Assembly: GCA_027922465.2 (NCBI GenBank)
Contig: BQMF02000284.1
Span: 496,001 to 560,000 of the forward strand
Length of the DNA stretch: 64,000 nucleotides
DNA from: Turritopsis dohrnii
Taxonomy: Eukaryota > Cnidaria > Hydrozoa > Anthoathecata > Oceaniidae
Direction: 5' to 3'
Shown in pieces: positions 34,926 through 45,500 of this stretch (the stretch's first letter is position 1; every line of letters begins with the position of its first letter). Both the position numbers and the translations under genes were made by a program. The notes under the pieces are model-generated. The model had not been told where the DNA came from. It ran no database searches and saw only the letters and a program-made list of their open reading frames with translations.

Positions 34926-37900
34926 TTAAAATGGCTCATCCACTTTTTTCGGTATTGTTCCACTTCCTAATTCAAGTAGGAATTCTGCAAATCCCCTTTC
35001 TCCAGGTGCAGCTCTCATGTTGACATTTAGATGAAAGATTTGCACTATTGGCCACAAGACAGAGCTCTTGATGCATGCTTCCACTATCTGAGCTGGTCTG
35101 CCTCTTTTCACTACTGGAAGAGTCTGTCTAAAATCACCACCTAAAAGAACAACCTTTCCAGCAAAAGGCACATCACTGTTACAGATATCTCTGAACATTC
35201 TATCAATACCCTCAAGTGCATGCTTAGGAATCATACTTGCCTCATCAAATATCAAAATATGCTGACTACATAAGAAATCGGCATGCCTACTGTTAGGCTT
35301 GACATTACATGTTGAATTGTCCAATACAGGAACAGGTAATTTAAAAAGAGAATGGACTGTCTTACCATTTTGTAACAGTGTTGCTGCAATTCCAGTCCAT
35401 GCACACGTACTTACTGATAGGTTTCTTCCAATAACCTCACGAATGATGTAATTGTACGTGAAAGTTTTACCTGTTCCACCGGGTCCATCAAGGAAGAAAA
35501 CTTTAGCATTATTATTGTCGTTTGTTGCCACTGCATCTAGGACTGCATCAGCAACAGCAAGTTGGTCAACATTCAACGTGTTCCTCATGTTGATGGCCTC
35601 TTCCCTCATTTCATCAGCATTTGGTAGATCGTCAGCAATAGCTTGTTCAAAAGCCGGTAAATCAAAGTCAGTAACAACCCTACCAAATTGCTGCAGGACT
35701 TCCTGAATTTTTCCAAGAGCTGACTGCTCTGCTTGTACTTCCGGCTGGTGTCTCAAAAAATCTTCAATCATGTGAGCACGAAATCTTTCCCACAACGCAG
35801 CTGGATTGCTTGGCTCTCCATGGATCAGAATGAAAGAGAACGCTTTGCGAATTTTAGAGGGAGTTGCTGATTCGCCAAGTTCTTCCATGGTTCGTATCCA
35901 CAAAGTATCGTCATCCAATAGTCCAAGTGCAATACACGCTTCCCTAAAAGATCTATATAAAATCCCATTAACAGTTCTAAGGTATTCAAAGGAAGTCGCA
36001 CCAGGAACATGTAACAACAGCACACGTAAGAAATACCTTTCACCCTGCCGAATGCTAGCATTGTACATTCTACTTACAATTTTTTCTGCTCCACGCTGAC
36101 GTGTCACCCACTTACGTTGTCGTGTTTGAAACACATAATGGTGGGGGATATCAGGATATAAATATTGACGTGCCTGTTCGTCAACACGATTCAATTCGAA
36201 CCAAGCAGTTAACTTAGTGTGCTCTTGTCCTCTTTCCAGTGCTGCTTGTTCCTGTCCTTCTCTGAAAAAAATCTGCTGCTCATTTGGAAGGTGAACAGGA
36301 AGTCGTAAAATTGCATGACTTTGAGTGTGCATTGGAAAAGTGCATAAACGCCACACAGCTTCTGGAGCAGATACATACCTCGCATCTAAAAAAGTTTTGA
36401 TTTCGTCGTGATCTATTCGCTCATTGATTTCAATATGAGCAGTATCGTGTCCTTTGTAAATGTATTTGTACAAATACTTGACACTTTTAATGGAAACGCA
36501 GGCCTCTAGGTTTATATGTGCATTGTACTTTTTGCTGAGGAAAGGATTGTGTGGGACGATCCATCTGTTGTCAAGATCCATATTCTGAATTCGAACAGTT
36601 CTTCCGTCATCTGGTCGGTGATATAAAGGATAGCCATCCACATTTAAAACAGTTCCATTGTTGAACTGCTTTGGAAAATTTTTGCTGCACTTACCATCTT
36701 GCATACACGGTGAAGACACATTCAAATGGCCACATGGACTATGGACCATGCAGGATTTGATGATTTCATAAAGTTCTGGTTCTTGATCGCGATTTGGAAT
36801 TCGTGCTGATATCAATGAATCAATGTCATCACCATTGCGCAACTTAAATTCGTTGCCAAGCCTCAACAGCATGTGCACATGAGGTAGACCCCTTTTCTGA
36901 AATTCTATAACATCCACCTGTGCTACAGACACACCTAGAACAGAATCTTTGATAATATCGTTTTTAAGAGTTTCCAACTTCAATTTGAATACTCGTGCAA
37001 CCAGATCTGGCCTATCTGATGCGGTTTGACCAGGCAAAAGATTTTGAACAATTTCAGGCCATTTAGGATTGCATGTAAAAGTTAAAAATAAATCTGGTTT
37101 ACCTTGTTTTGAAACTAATGCCATAGCATCTAGGTACAATTGGTGCATATTTCTCGGTGAACCTGCAAAGGTAGATGGCAATACAACGATATTACCCGCA
37201 CGGAGGTTTCGTTCATGGGCAGCTTCCTCCAAATAGTCCATCAGGCCTGTGTAGCTATCTGCCCGTAGTTGTTCTTGGTTCTGGCGTATGAAGTCGAGTC
37301 TCGCTCCCTCAACTTTGACATAGCTGTCAACAACAAACTGTTGAAATAGTTTTCCAGCTAAATGTAAAGCAGAAAATTCACGTCTAATGGCAATACGATA
37401 AATATAATACTGCAATTGTGTAACTTTATTCTGCCTTTCAGTTGCATGCTGTTGGACGTGATTCATGTTTGGACTCCATCCAGGATCACCTCTAGCAAAA
37501 ATCATTGGATACATCATGGAGTCAATGTTTGTAGATGTGTAAGGAATATTGCGCAAGGGCTGATCTCTTGGATAAACAACAATATTTCTACCAGCGGGAG
37601 GTGCACCATCGTTACCTACAAAAACTGCTGCAACTTGTTCGTGATGTGGAGCATTGTATCTCCTCCTGTCTTCACCTTCTCGCATATACATACCCACTAC
37701 GGAGGTTGCTCTATTTTCTAAAAGCGCCCTTTCCTCCTCTTCCTGTTCAACCTGAGCCAAGTTACGATATGCTGCGGCATAAGGCGAAACTCTATTAATG
37801 ACTGTTTGTATTTGCTCCATCAAGTCTCTGTTGCAATCCGTATTAGAAGGGTTTTGCATACGCATGTCAAGCGAATTAGCAGCTTCGATAATATACAGTT

Positions 37901-38839
37901 GGCTAAACATGGGCACTTGGTTTTCATTAGCATGCAGTGCTCCATACCTATGTAGCAGTTGTCCACATATCCTAAAACATGGAGGCCCATTTCCTGGGGG
38001 AGGACGTAAGTTAGCTGACAGAGAAGTAAAACTAAATGCATTATTATAGATTCTAATACACTTACGGAAATGTTTACCCAGAGCAGAATCATCAAGTAAA
38101 AGATCACGTAACTCAGGCGGATAATCTAATAAATTAGGAAGTTGTACCTTTCCATTTGTGCAACATTTAAAATTAGTTTCAAGGTCGAATTTGATTGCTC
38201 CACAATGTTCACATAAAATGTTAAATTCACCTAAAGAATGAATGTCAGGTAAATTATTGTTTTCAATATCAATCCGTGCAGCATTTAAAAAGCGAGACCT
38301 GCGCACTCGTCTGTTTCGGACATATGCTGTTTGGTGTTGTTGAGCATCAGTTGCACGTCGAGCAGCAGAGCTTGTTCGGGTTGCTCATGATCTCTTAGCG
38401 ACTGTTGTCGGAGGGCTTGTTCTTCAAGTCGAGCAGCTACTTGATCAGGTTGCTCATTATCTCTTAGCGCCTGTTGTCAGTGAGCTTGCGGTTCAAGTCG
38501 AGCAGCTACTTGATCAGGTTGCTCATTATCTCTTACCGCCTGTTGTCGGTGAGCTTGCGCTTCAAGTCGAGCAGCAACTTGCTCAGGTTGCTTGTTAGCC
38601 CGTCGCTGTCTTTGAAGTTGTGCATCCCTCTCCCTTCTCAATTGAGCACGAATCTCACTTTGATTTGCACGGTATCTCCTTTGTCGTTCAGCATTTCTAA
38701 TGTGACGACGTTGTTGAGGGTCATCAGCAGGGGGTTGTTGTTGTTGATGTTGTTGCCGTGCATCAACTACATCTCTATCAAATTGTGATCTAGGCAATGC
38801 AAACCTTTGAGGGATGCCATAGTCATGATCAGAATTCAT
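34926..38839 (-). pseudogene. Helitron 3 Rep/helicase, broken at both ends
   Basis: A second Helitron family. The long frame (38,306-34,926, 1,126 codons) has the Cys/His finger (CEHCGAIKF...KCCTNGKV), the HUH motif PHVHMLLRLG, the Tyr motif VKYLYKYIYKGHD, Walker A GPGGTGKT, LIFDEAS and LGGDFRQTLPVV. It stops with TAA after KKVDEPF, before the last helicase motifs seen in Helitron 2 (KSQGQTF, YVACSRA). The N-terminal part is a Gln/Arg-rich stretch starting MNSDHDYGIPQRFALPRSQF at 38,839, with an in-frame TGA at 38,479-38,477 (from CGA) and a frame change before 38,306. Unlike families 1 and 2 there is no intron before MREGEDRRRYNAPHH: the finger and Rep are in one exon. The gene is dead. Confidence 0.92.
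38384..38600 (-). repeat. 69-bp in-frame coding minisatellite in Helitron 3
   Basis: About three tandem copies of a 69-base unit encode a 23-residue repeat beginning EQPDQVAARLEAQAHRQQ. The unit is a multiple of three, so copy changes keep frame. One copy carries the CGA-to-TGA nonsense. The encoded segment is Gln/Arg/Ala-rich and probably helical. Confidence 0.75.
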
Positions 38840-39439
38840 AACTCGTTGAGAAAAAACTCAAACAAAAGAACAATCTATACAGGAATGTATATATCTATTT
38901 ATATAATTTATATAATTTTTATCACCACAAAAATAAAAACACAACAGGCCTTGTGTTTTTTGTCAGTTTACCTAGCTAAATAGACAACAATAAACAAAAA
39001 AGCAAACACAACTTTCCTTTGTTGTCTTTGGGCAAACGAAATGATCGTTTTTCTCAACTTTCTTCACTTTCTTTTCGCGCGAATATATGAAAATTTGTTC
39101 AAAGCAAACCTGATCAGTTTCCAATTGTTGCCATGACATTGAACGGGGGTTAACGAACGCTTAAAAGTGGATTCACTAAAGGTCATTCTTAAGTATTGTG
39201 GGAATATAAATTGACTTATATTACTCATGTACATATATTTCAGTTAAAAATATTACAATTTCATGCAATTATCGCTATTTTTTAGAAGCCATTTTTTTCC
39301 GTTTTTACCCCCTAATCTTCTCCGTTGCAGATCCCCAATTTCTTTCGAAGATTTCTTTCGAAGCGAAATCTACCATTTTGCGTGACTTACAAACAAACAA
39401 ACAAACAGACAGACAGAGAATTGGCTATTAATATATAGA
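38840..39439 (-). mobile_element. Helitron 3 5' leader and terminus
   Basis: On the minus strand the element begins TCTATATATTAATAGCCAAT at 39,439 and continues with a TCTG/TTTG-rich stretch and TCACGCAAAATGGTAGAT. The short element at 43,155 and the end at 59,570 begin the same way, so they belong to this family. No gene lies in the leader. Confidence 0.75.
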
Positions 39440-39970
39440 TAGTAACTTGTGTAAAAGTTTTTTACGGCAATGTGTCGAAAAAAGGTGACAAAAATTTCAA
39501 TTACGGAATAGAGACTGGAAAGAGTAATGATGTTGTAGAGCTCGAAAAACTGATCAAAAAAATGTATGGGATCGTTTCGCTACAATCAACCGTTGCGCAA
39601 CGATATCGTCGATCAAAGATATTGATGACGTCATAGCCGCAGTACCAAATGAAATTTGGGCCCAAATGTTGCGTCACCCGGTCACCCGTATCGCTGACCC
39701 TAAAAAACGCCAGTTATCCCTATTGGTTCTAGAGATATTTCCTCAAAAACGTCGTGTTCGATTGGGGATGCAATGCAATGATTCCCCGTGATCTTAAAAA
39801 AACTGACGTCAAATCATGACACGTGCTTTTGGAATAATTGTGAAAGAAAGTGTCTCTCACCTCTACGTGGTTTAACGCGCACATAAGAGGATGATGACCG
39901 TAAATTAAAACTAAATATATCACTCTCTAAAATAAAAGTATGACACACAGCGCAGATTATTATAATAAGA
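39440..39970 (-). mobile_element. Non-autonomous Helitron G
   Basis: Its 5' end is at 39,970 (TCTTATTATAATAATCTGCG) and its 3' end at 39,440 (hairpin GTAAAAAACTTTTACAC, then AAGTTACTA; the final CTAG is imperfect). The 3' end abuts the Helitron 3 5' terminus directly. The body carries the family block TTTGATGACGTCATAGCCGC in variant form and, on the opposite strand, a conserved open stretch (VVELEKLIKKMYGIVSLQ). This copy has TGG where most copies have TAG at the end of that frame. Confidence 0.75.
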
Positions 39971-40319
39971 CTAGAATCCCGGGTAAAAACTTTTTACCGA
40001 ACTTAACTTCGAAAAGGATGGGTCAAAATCGCCTTTCCCGTGAACGATCCCCGTGACGAAAATTTCAATTTAGGAATTGGAAATGGAAAATGCAACCATG
40101 TTGTAGAGCTCGAAAAACTGATCAAAAAAGTTATGGGATCGTTTAGCTACGACCAACCTTTGCAGAGATATCGTCGGTTAAAGATTTTGATGACGTCATA
40201 TTCGCAGTATCAAATAAGATTTAGGCCCAAATGATGCGTCACTCCATCACCCGTATCGCGCACCCTTAAAAACGTCAGATATCCCTATTGGTTCTCGAGA
40301 TATTTCCCCAAAAACGTGA
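39971..40319 (-). mobile_element. Non-autonomous Helitron H, 5'-truncated
   Basis: The 3' end GGTAAAAAGTTTTTACCCGG...CTAG lies at 39,971, directly against the 5' end of G. Similarity to the family runs to about 40,319 (CCCCAAAAACGT) and then stops, so its own 5' end is missing. The sequence beyond leads into the cystine-knot exon. Confidence 0.7.
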
Positions 40320-40495
40320 CACTCAAGTGTTTTTGTATATAGAACATTTTCATTGGTTTCCATATTATGATGCACCGCAGTGGTTCATGCCACTAACCAA
40401 TTAGAAGTAGTTTTTTTCATGAAATTTATAGGGTCAAGGTAATTCGCGATCCTGTCTGGTCCTCTCCTGTCCAGTGCTGACGTCATCACTCTCAG

Positions 40496-40857
40496 CATGG
40501 CGTTACTGCGCCTTGCCAATGAATAATGGCAATGGTTTCTTTCATGGTGCGGAAACCGAAGATCTCAATATTACGATTGAACAATTGTATAGGAATTGTA
40601 GCAAAATCCCGTATACACAAAGAATTTCTCGACTTGGATGTAAAGACATGTATGTAAGCAATCACAGATGTATTGGATCTTGTATATCTCATCTCGTACC
40701 AAATACAAATGGCGTTGGTTGTTCGATGTGTATTTCGACAAAAACAACTTTCCAGCCCTTTCAATTAGATTGCGGCGTGACAGAACAAGAAATAACCATT
40801 GAGATTATTGAAAGGTGTTCCTGTGTAGATGTAAATCGTTTTAGAAAATGTGCATGA
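40496..40857 (+). CDS. Terminal exon of a DAN/gremlin-type cystine-knot protein
   Basis: The frame carries the Cys pattern of a C-terminal cystine-knot of the DAN/gremlin/cerberus class, which are secreted antagonists of BMP-type ligands. The order is RLGCKDM, C-I-G-S-C, a Pro/Asn loop, C-S-M-C, FQLDCG and a final IERCSCVDV, i.e. C-x-G-x-C, C-x2-C and C-x-C in the expected order. A TCACTCTCAG acceptor precedes 40,496 and the exon ends with TGA at 40,855-40,857. No signal peptide is in this exon, so an upstream exon must exist, possibly outside the window or displaced by the Helitrons at 39.4-40.3 kb. It is the only clearly host-type gene seen. The exact family member cannot be decided. Confidence 0.7.
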
Positions 40858-42242
40858 TCTTGTGAATACTAAACACAAAAACCAATCTGCTAATGCACTC
40901 TTCTCGTTTCAACTTTACCATGTGCTTTAAAATTTTATGTTTGTAAATATCCTTTTCAAATTGATTATTAGTCAGCGACCGTTTACTGTGCTGACTATTG
41001 GTTTCCATTTTGTCGGTTTTTTCGTCCAAAAATTTTCCCCGTAGAACTTTCTAGAAGCTTCTAGAACTTTTTATCTCCCGAACAAAATGGCCACCACTTA
41101 TTGACGTCAAGAAAGAAAACGCTGTTCTTATTATGGAACCAAATGACTTAATTTGTACACATTGAAAACAGAGTAAACATCAAGCTCTACGTTGTCATGT
41201 GTAAGTCTAAAACAAAGGAAATTTTAAATTTCAGGTTAAAGATATTCTATGAAGTTCATTTCCATTGCAAAAAACGCAAGTGTGTCAATAATAGTCAAAG
41301 TTTTGATATCTTCAGAATAATTCACCTCCTAATTCGCAATTTGTGTAAAAGTAGCCATGAACATTATTAAAACTGTTTAAAAAGTCAATACAGCAAAAAT
41401 AAAACTGGTAAAATTCTGGGAACTAATACGGTGTCAACTTTACAAATAAACTAGCTCTTGGTCATCTCATATATGACAGGGCACGATAGATTTCCTAAAA
41501 TCTAGTGTTGTTTGATATTGTCTATGAAATCAAAACAAGAGCCAGATGGCGCCAAACGGTAGCAGCAAGTTTACTTTTCACACAAACGCTTTCAAAATTT
41601 TACTTTTTCTGAGATATCTCACTAGTGGAAAACAGGCATTAACGATATATTTGATGAAAATGATTAATTAGGGTAAATAGGGTCTAATCATAAAACACCG
41701 GCAATAATTTATTTAAAGATAAAAAGAATTATACATGCGTGAGCTGTGTAACATATGTTTTTTTTTATAAGAAATTTTTTCGTAAGAGCTTATGTGGAAA
41801 AAAAAAGTTTGTTTATAATAATTATTTCTGATGAAACCAAAATTGAATTCCAACAAATAACTGCCTTTTTGAACTAGATCTTTGAAAGCCGTAATACACA
41901 AACACAGTTGTAGTAGCTAACAAACGAGGTAATAAGAAATTTTGAACTGATAAGCTTTACTATCAAGAAAGCAACATATCAAGTATTTTCAGTTAGCGTA
42001 ATGAGCTAAAAGTCCCATTTTTATGTACGCCTATTTGATTAGAATACGAATGAATTCGAATTTCATGGATTAAGTTATAAAATACCAGGTTATGTACTTT
42101 AAAAAAAAAGGTAATCTACTTTTAAATGTTTGATATAAAAAAGCTTCCAAATTACGAAGGCTGCGTCCTTCATTAGAATTTACATTGGGTTTTTGGTAGA
42201 GTCCCGCAAACTCTAAATCGCAGACTAATTACCATTTCGGCC
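40858..42242. other. Non-coding stretch after the cystine-knot exon
   Basis: Likely contains the 3' untranslated region of the cystine-knot gene, then AT-rich sequence. No exon, repeat family or terminal repeat recognised. Confidence 0.5.
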
Positions 42243-42600
42243 GGAGTAGTAGTAGTAGTAGGAGTAGGAGTCCGTGGGTGTTTTAATACGGTATTTATTA
42301 TTATTTTACGAATGTGTACCCAGGATAGCCTCTTCAGTTCCTTAAGGTACTGTTATCAATGAGGGTCCTGCGAAGGAGGTCCTAGAGCATTTAAAGCCCC
42401 CATTTGGGCTACGGAAGCTGTAATGACAGGAACCGCTCAACTAGACAACCACCCTAGACATCATTCCTACTCTCTTGCTGAGTGCTAAGCAGAGAGGATT
42501 GATTCACACTGTTATAGTCGCTGGCATGACTCGGTCGGGGATTGAACCCGCGACCTCCCGAGCAGGAAGCAAGCACTCTACCACAAGGCTACCAGTCAGT
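42243..42600 (-). mobile_element. tRNA-derived SINE
   Basis: The minus strand begins near 42,600 with a tRNA-like head: an A-box-like TGGTAGAGTGCTTG and a B-box GGTTCAATCCC, spaced as in a polymerase III promoter. A body of about 250 bases follows, ending in a simple trinucleotide tail (ACT/CTC repeats) at 42,245-42,270. This structure is typical of tRNA-derived SINEs. The head is not a functional tRNA gene: no flanking mature-tRNA structure is complete. Confidence 0.75.
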
Positions 42601-43029
42601 AGCCTTCGCTTTGCGCTGAAGAAAATGATTGAATTCGCAGATTATCAGCTTATGCATGTCTGTCGCTGACTTTGCGGCCTTTCAAGGCTGCTTTATTTGG
42701 ATTGGTTTGGGTTATTTCTGGTTTATTATATAGTTTTTAAAAACTTATTGAGGGAAATGTACATATTTTCTTTATAAGAAAATGACTCGGTCGGGGATTG
42801 AACCCGCGACCTCCCGAGCAGGAAGCAAGCACTAAGGCTACCAGTCAGTAGCCTTCGCTTTGCGCTGAAGAAAATGATTGAATTCGCAGATTATCAGCTT
42901 ATGCATGTCTGTCGCTGACTTTGCGGCCTTTCAAGGCTGCTTTATTTGGATTGGTTTGGGTTATTTCTGGTTTATTATATAGTTTTTAAAGACTTATTGA
43001 GGGAAATGTACATATTTTCTTTATAAGAA
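42526..43029. repeat. Recent tandem duplication of 256 bp
   Basis: The segment from ATGACTCGGTCGGGGATTGA (42,526) to about 42,781 is repeated from 42,782 to about 43,029. The copies differ by an 8-base deletion in the tRNA-like region of copy 2 and one visible substitution, so the duplication is young. It duplicates the SINE head together with its 5' flank. Confidence 0.85.
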
Positions 43030-43154
43030 TATACCTTATAACAACATCCAACATGAAATTGAACAAAGCATTAAGAACATCCTAAGAACATCGTCATCTT
43101 GAACTTTTGGTTACAAATTAAGAATAAACATTTTTTTAAAAATTCATCTGAACT

Positions 43155-43630
43155 TCTATATATTAATAGCCGATTCTCTGTTTGTCCGTTTGTCTGTTAC
43201 GCAAAATGGTAGATGTGAACTGCGAAAGAGAGTCATCAATGTAAGATCACACATAAATTATTTCTCTTCTTGTGCGCGACGTCAGTGTGAAACCATTGTA
43301 TTGAGACCCTAATCGATTGCGACGTTTAGGGAAAATTATCTCGATAACCAATAGGGATAACTGACGTTTTTTGGGGTCCGCGATATAGGTTATGGGGTGA
43401 CGAAAAAATTTAGGCCAAATGTTTTTTGCGACGGGTGTGTGACGTCATCAAAATCTTTGATCGACGATATCTCCGTAACGGTGCGTCATAGACATATGAT
43501 CCCATACATTTTCTTGCTCAGAATTTCGAGCTCTACAAGATGGTGACACTTTGTTTTGTCAATTCCTTAATTCCATATTTCGTGAACTCTTTGGGAGGTG
43601 ACACAACGCAGGCTGAACCTGGGCGGCTAG
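43155..43630 (+). mobile_element. Short complete non-autonomous Helitron E (+)
   Basis: Begins TCTATATATTAATAGCCGAT at 43,155 and ends GAACCTGGGCGGCTAG at 43,630, with T on both flanks. The 5' end matches Helitron 3, while the interior contains the GTGACGTCATCAAAATCTTT block shared with the other non-autonomous copies. It therefore combines the terminus of one family with the body of the other. There is no gene in sense orientation. Confidence 0.8.
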
Positions 43631-43649
43631 TCTATTATTATTGTTAATG

Positions 43650-43740
43650 TTAAAGAGGCATTGGCCGGCTTAAAACAATAGAGTTTGAGTTACTCTCGAT
43701 TATTCAAGTATATACTTACACGAATTTACTTATTAAAAAA
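43650..43740 (+). mobile_element. Left end of a TTAA-type MITE
   Basis: TTAA at 43,650-43,653 is followed by AGAGGCATTGGCCGGCTTAA and then ACAATAGAGTTTGAGTTACT, the same terminal sequence (in reverse) as the right end of the MITE at 48,051-49,574. No matching right end was found nearby, so this copy is partial or its other end is lost. Confidence 0.6.
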
Positions 43741-44819
43741 CAGACTTATGGAGGAAAAGAAAACCACACATGGTCTGGATGAGATTGCTGTCATTAAGAT
43801 CTAAAAGTTCTAATTTGTAACAATTTCTACAATCCACTAGTGTTGGGCTGATAGAAGAATATAGCAGCATCCCATATTGCACACATACTTCTTTTGTAAG
43901 AACTTCACTAACAGTATTGCAGAATTCTCTTGAAGCATCCTTCAGACAGTATAGACAGCGCTACAGAATTTCACAAGTTAATAGTTGAATTTGGATTTTC
44001 TTTTGGAGGTTGAATGAAAGCATTGCAGACGGTTTTCAACAAGACGGCTCCAACAAGAACCACTTCTTGTTGGAGCATATTGACAGGAAAGTGAATCTGT
44101 TGGTGAATCTATAGCCACTTAACTAACCTCCCGTAGCCTCTTACCATGTCACAGAATTCTCCATCCAAGCACCCATGTTGTCAAATTCCTAATGTTCAGT
44201 TTGCGCCTTCTTGTATGTCTTAGTGTTTCAACTTGTTGATCCTCTTTGGCTTCAAAACATTGTGTTTTCTTGCCTCTTGGGAATGAGTGTAATATTGACT
44301 GATTCTACTCATCTCAACCTTTCCATTCAATATTGTCCAAATCAATACTTTGCTTTGCTCCTTCACTTACCAAGGATTATATACATGTTTTGTCTTGATC
44401 TATCTTGTCATTTATCATGTGATACACCTCCTTCTTCTTTACATATTCATGAAGCTTTCAAAAGAATGTAGACTGGTATGTCATCGGGTAAAAATCTGAA
44501 AACAAGGAGGAAAAACTTCAGCAAAAGAAAACAGTGACAGTTTGAAATGAGTAGAGGAATTACTAAAGTTTTAAAATGACAAACCTTTTTTGTTTCTTCA
44601 TTTACTTGAAGCTGTAATTGCTCATCAAATTACATTACTTTTAACAAATTATATATACAACAAATCTACTCACTTCTTTGTAATCCAGGTAACTAAAATG
44701 TTGTTTTGACAGTTACACTTTGCTCATTCTGATTATGTGATTGACATATTTTTATAATTCATATTTTTGAACTCATACCATACAACATATTGTGTCAAAA
44801 AATATGTATAATAATAATT
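43741..44819. other. Non-coding stretch containing a perfect 13-bp hairpin
   Basis: At 44,047-44,076 GCTCCAACAAGAA, loop CCAC, TTCTTGTTGGAGC form a perfect stem. Otherwise the stretch is AT-rich with no exon I can support; the open frame at 44,211-44,471 is not convincing. Confidence 0.55.
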
Positions 44820-45500
44820 AAATATTTCCATTAATCTCAAACCCTTCAATCTCTTTATTCCGTCACCTGATTCAGGTAAAACATCAACTGGGTCATCGCT
44901 TAGCACTTCTGGTAAAGGGTTCTCTAAAACTTTAACCTGGATTGTCAACATCAACATGGGGAGCAACATGTTTGATTTTGTATTTGTATTTGCTACCATC
45001 AGCTGCTTTCTCAAAATTTTTATAAGTCATTCAAAAAACCATTCTTTTTTTTCAGTAAGCTTCACTAACCCAATGAGTGACCAAAATACGAAAGAGTTTT
45101 CCGTCATCATTACCAAGCCAAAATGTTCTACTTTAATGTGTGATTGGAATGCTTTTCTTGGCCCAGTATCAACCTGCACTATCTCGGGCTGTTAAATCAT
45201 CGTAAAACAAGACATACTCATCGAATTCAGCAACAGAGTTAAAGAGTGTGCTTTTGACCCATTTCTCAGAAAGCGATGTGTCCGACCATGTGGTTGGTTG
45301 CCAGTACTGTTTACCAAGTGCACTACCAGCTTGGTAGTACATTTGATTACATTACATCATTCCTTTCTGTTACCAATTGGTACATCATATGTTCATTTGC
45401 TCTCAATAATGATTGATAAACATTGATTCCCTTTTTACGTGAGTATCTTCCCCACTTTTCATCATAAGTAGGTTAAACACTTGCCTTTTCATCTGATTTT
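44820..45500 (-). pseudogene. Degenerate DDE-type transposase fragments
   Basis: On the minus strand, near 45,480-45,350, a frame reads KWGRYSRKKGINVYQSLL, and near 45,335-45,190 another reads YWQPTTWSDTSLSEKWVKS followed by EFDEYVLFYDDLTARDSAG. The second resembles the region around the second catalytic Asp of pogo-like transposases (a strand of hydrophobics, then D-D/N). A further frame near 44,940-44,830 (VKVLENPLPEVLSDDPVDV) could be its C-terminus. Stops and frame changes separate the pieces. The assignment is from general resemblance only. Confidence 0.4.

Noticed and set aside
42526..42597. tRNA gene on the minus strand
   Set aside because: A- and B-box are present but the sequence is the head of a SINE with body and simple tail; the second copy has an 8-base deletion in it.
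42526..43029. CRISPR-like repeats
   Set aside because: Only two long copies, no spacers, and the sequence is plainly eukaryotic.
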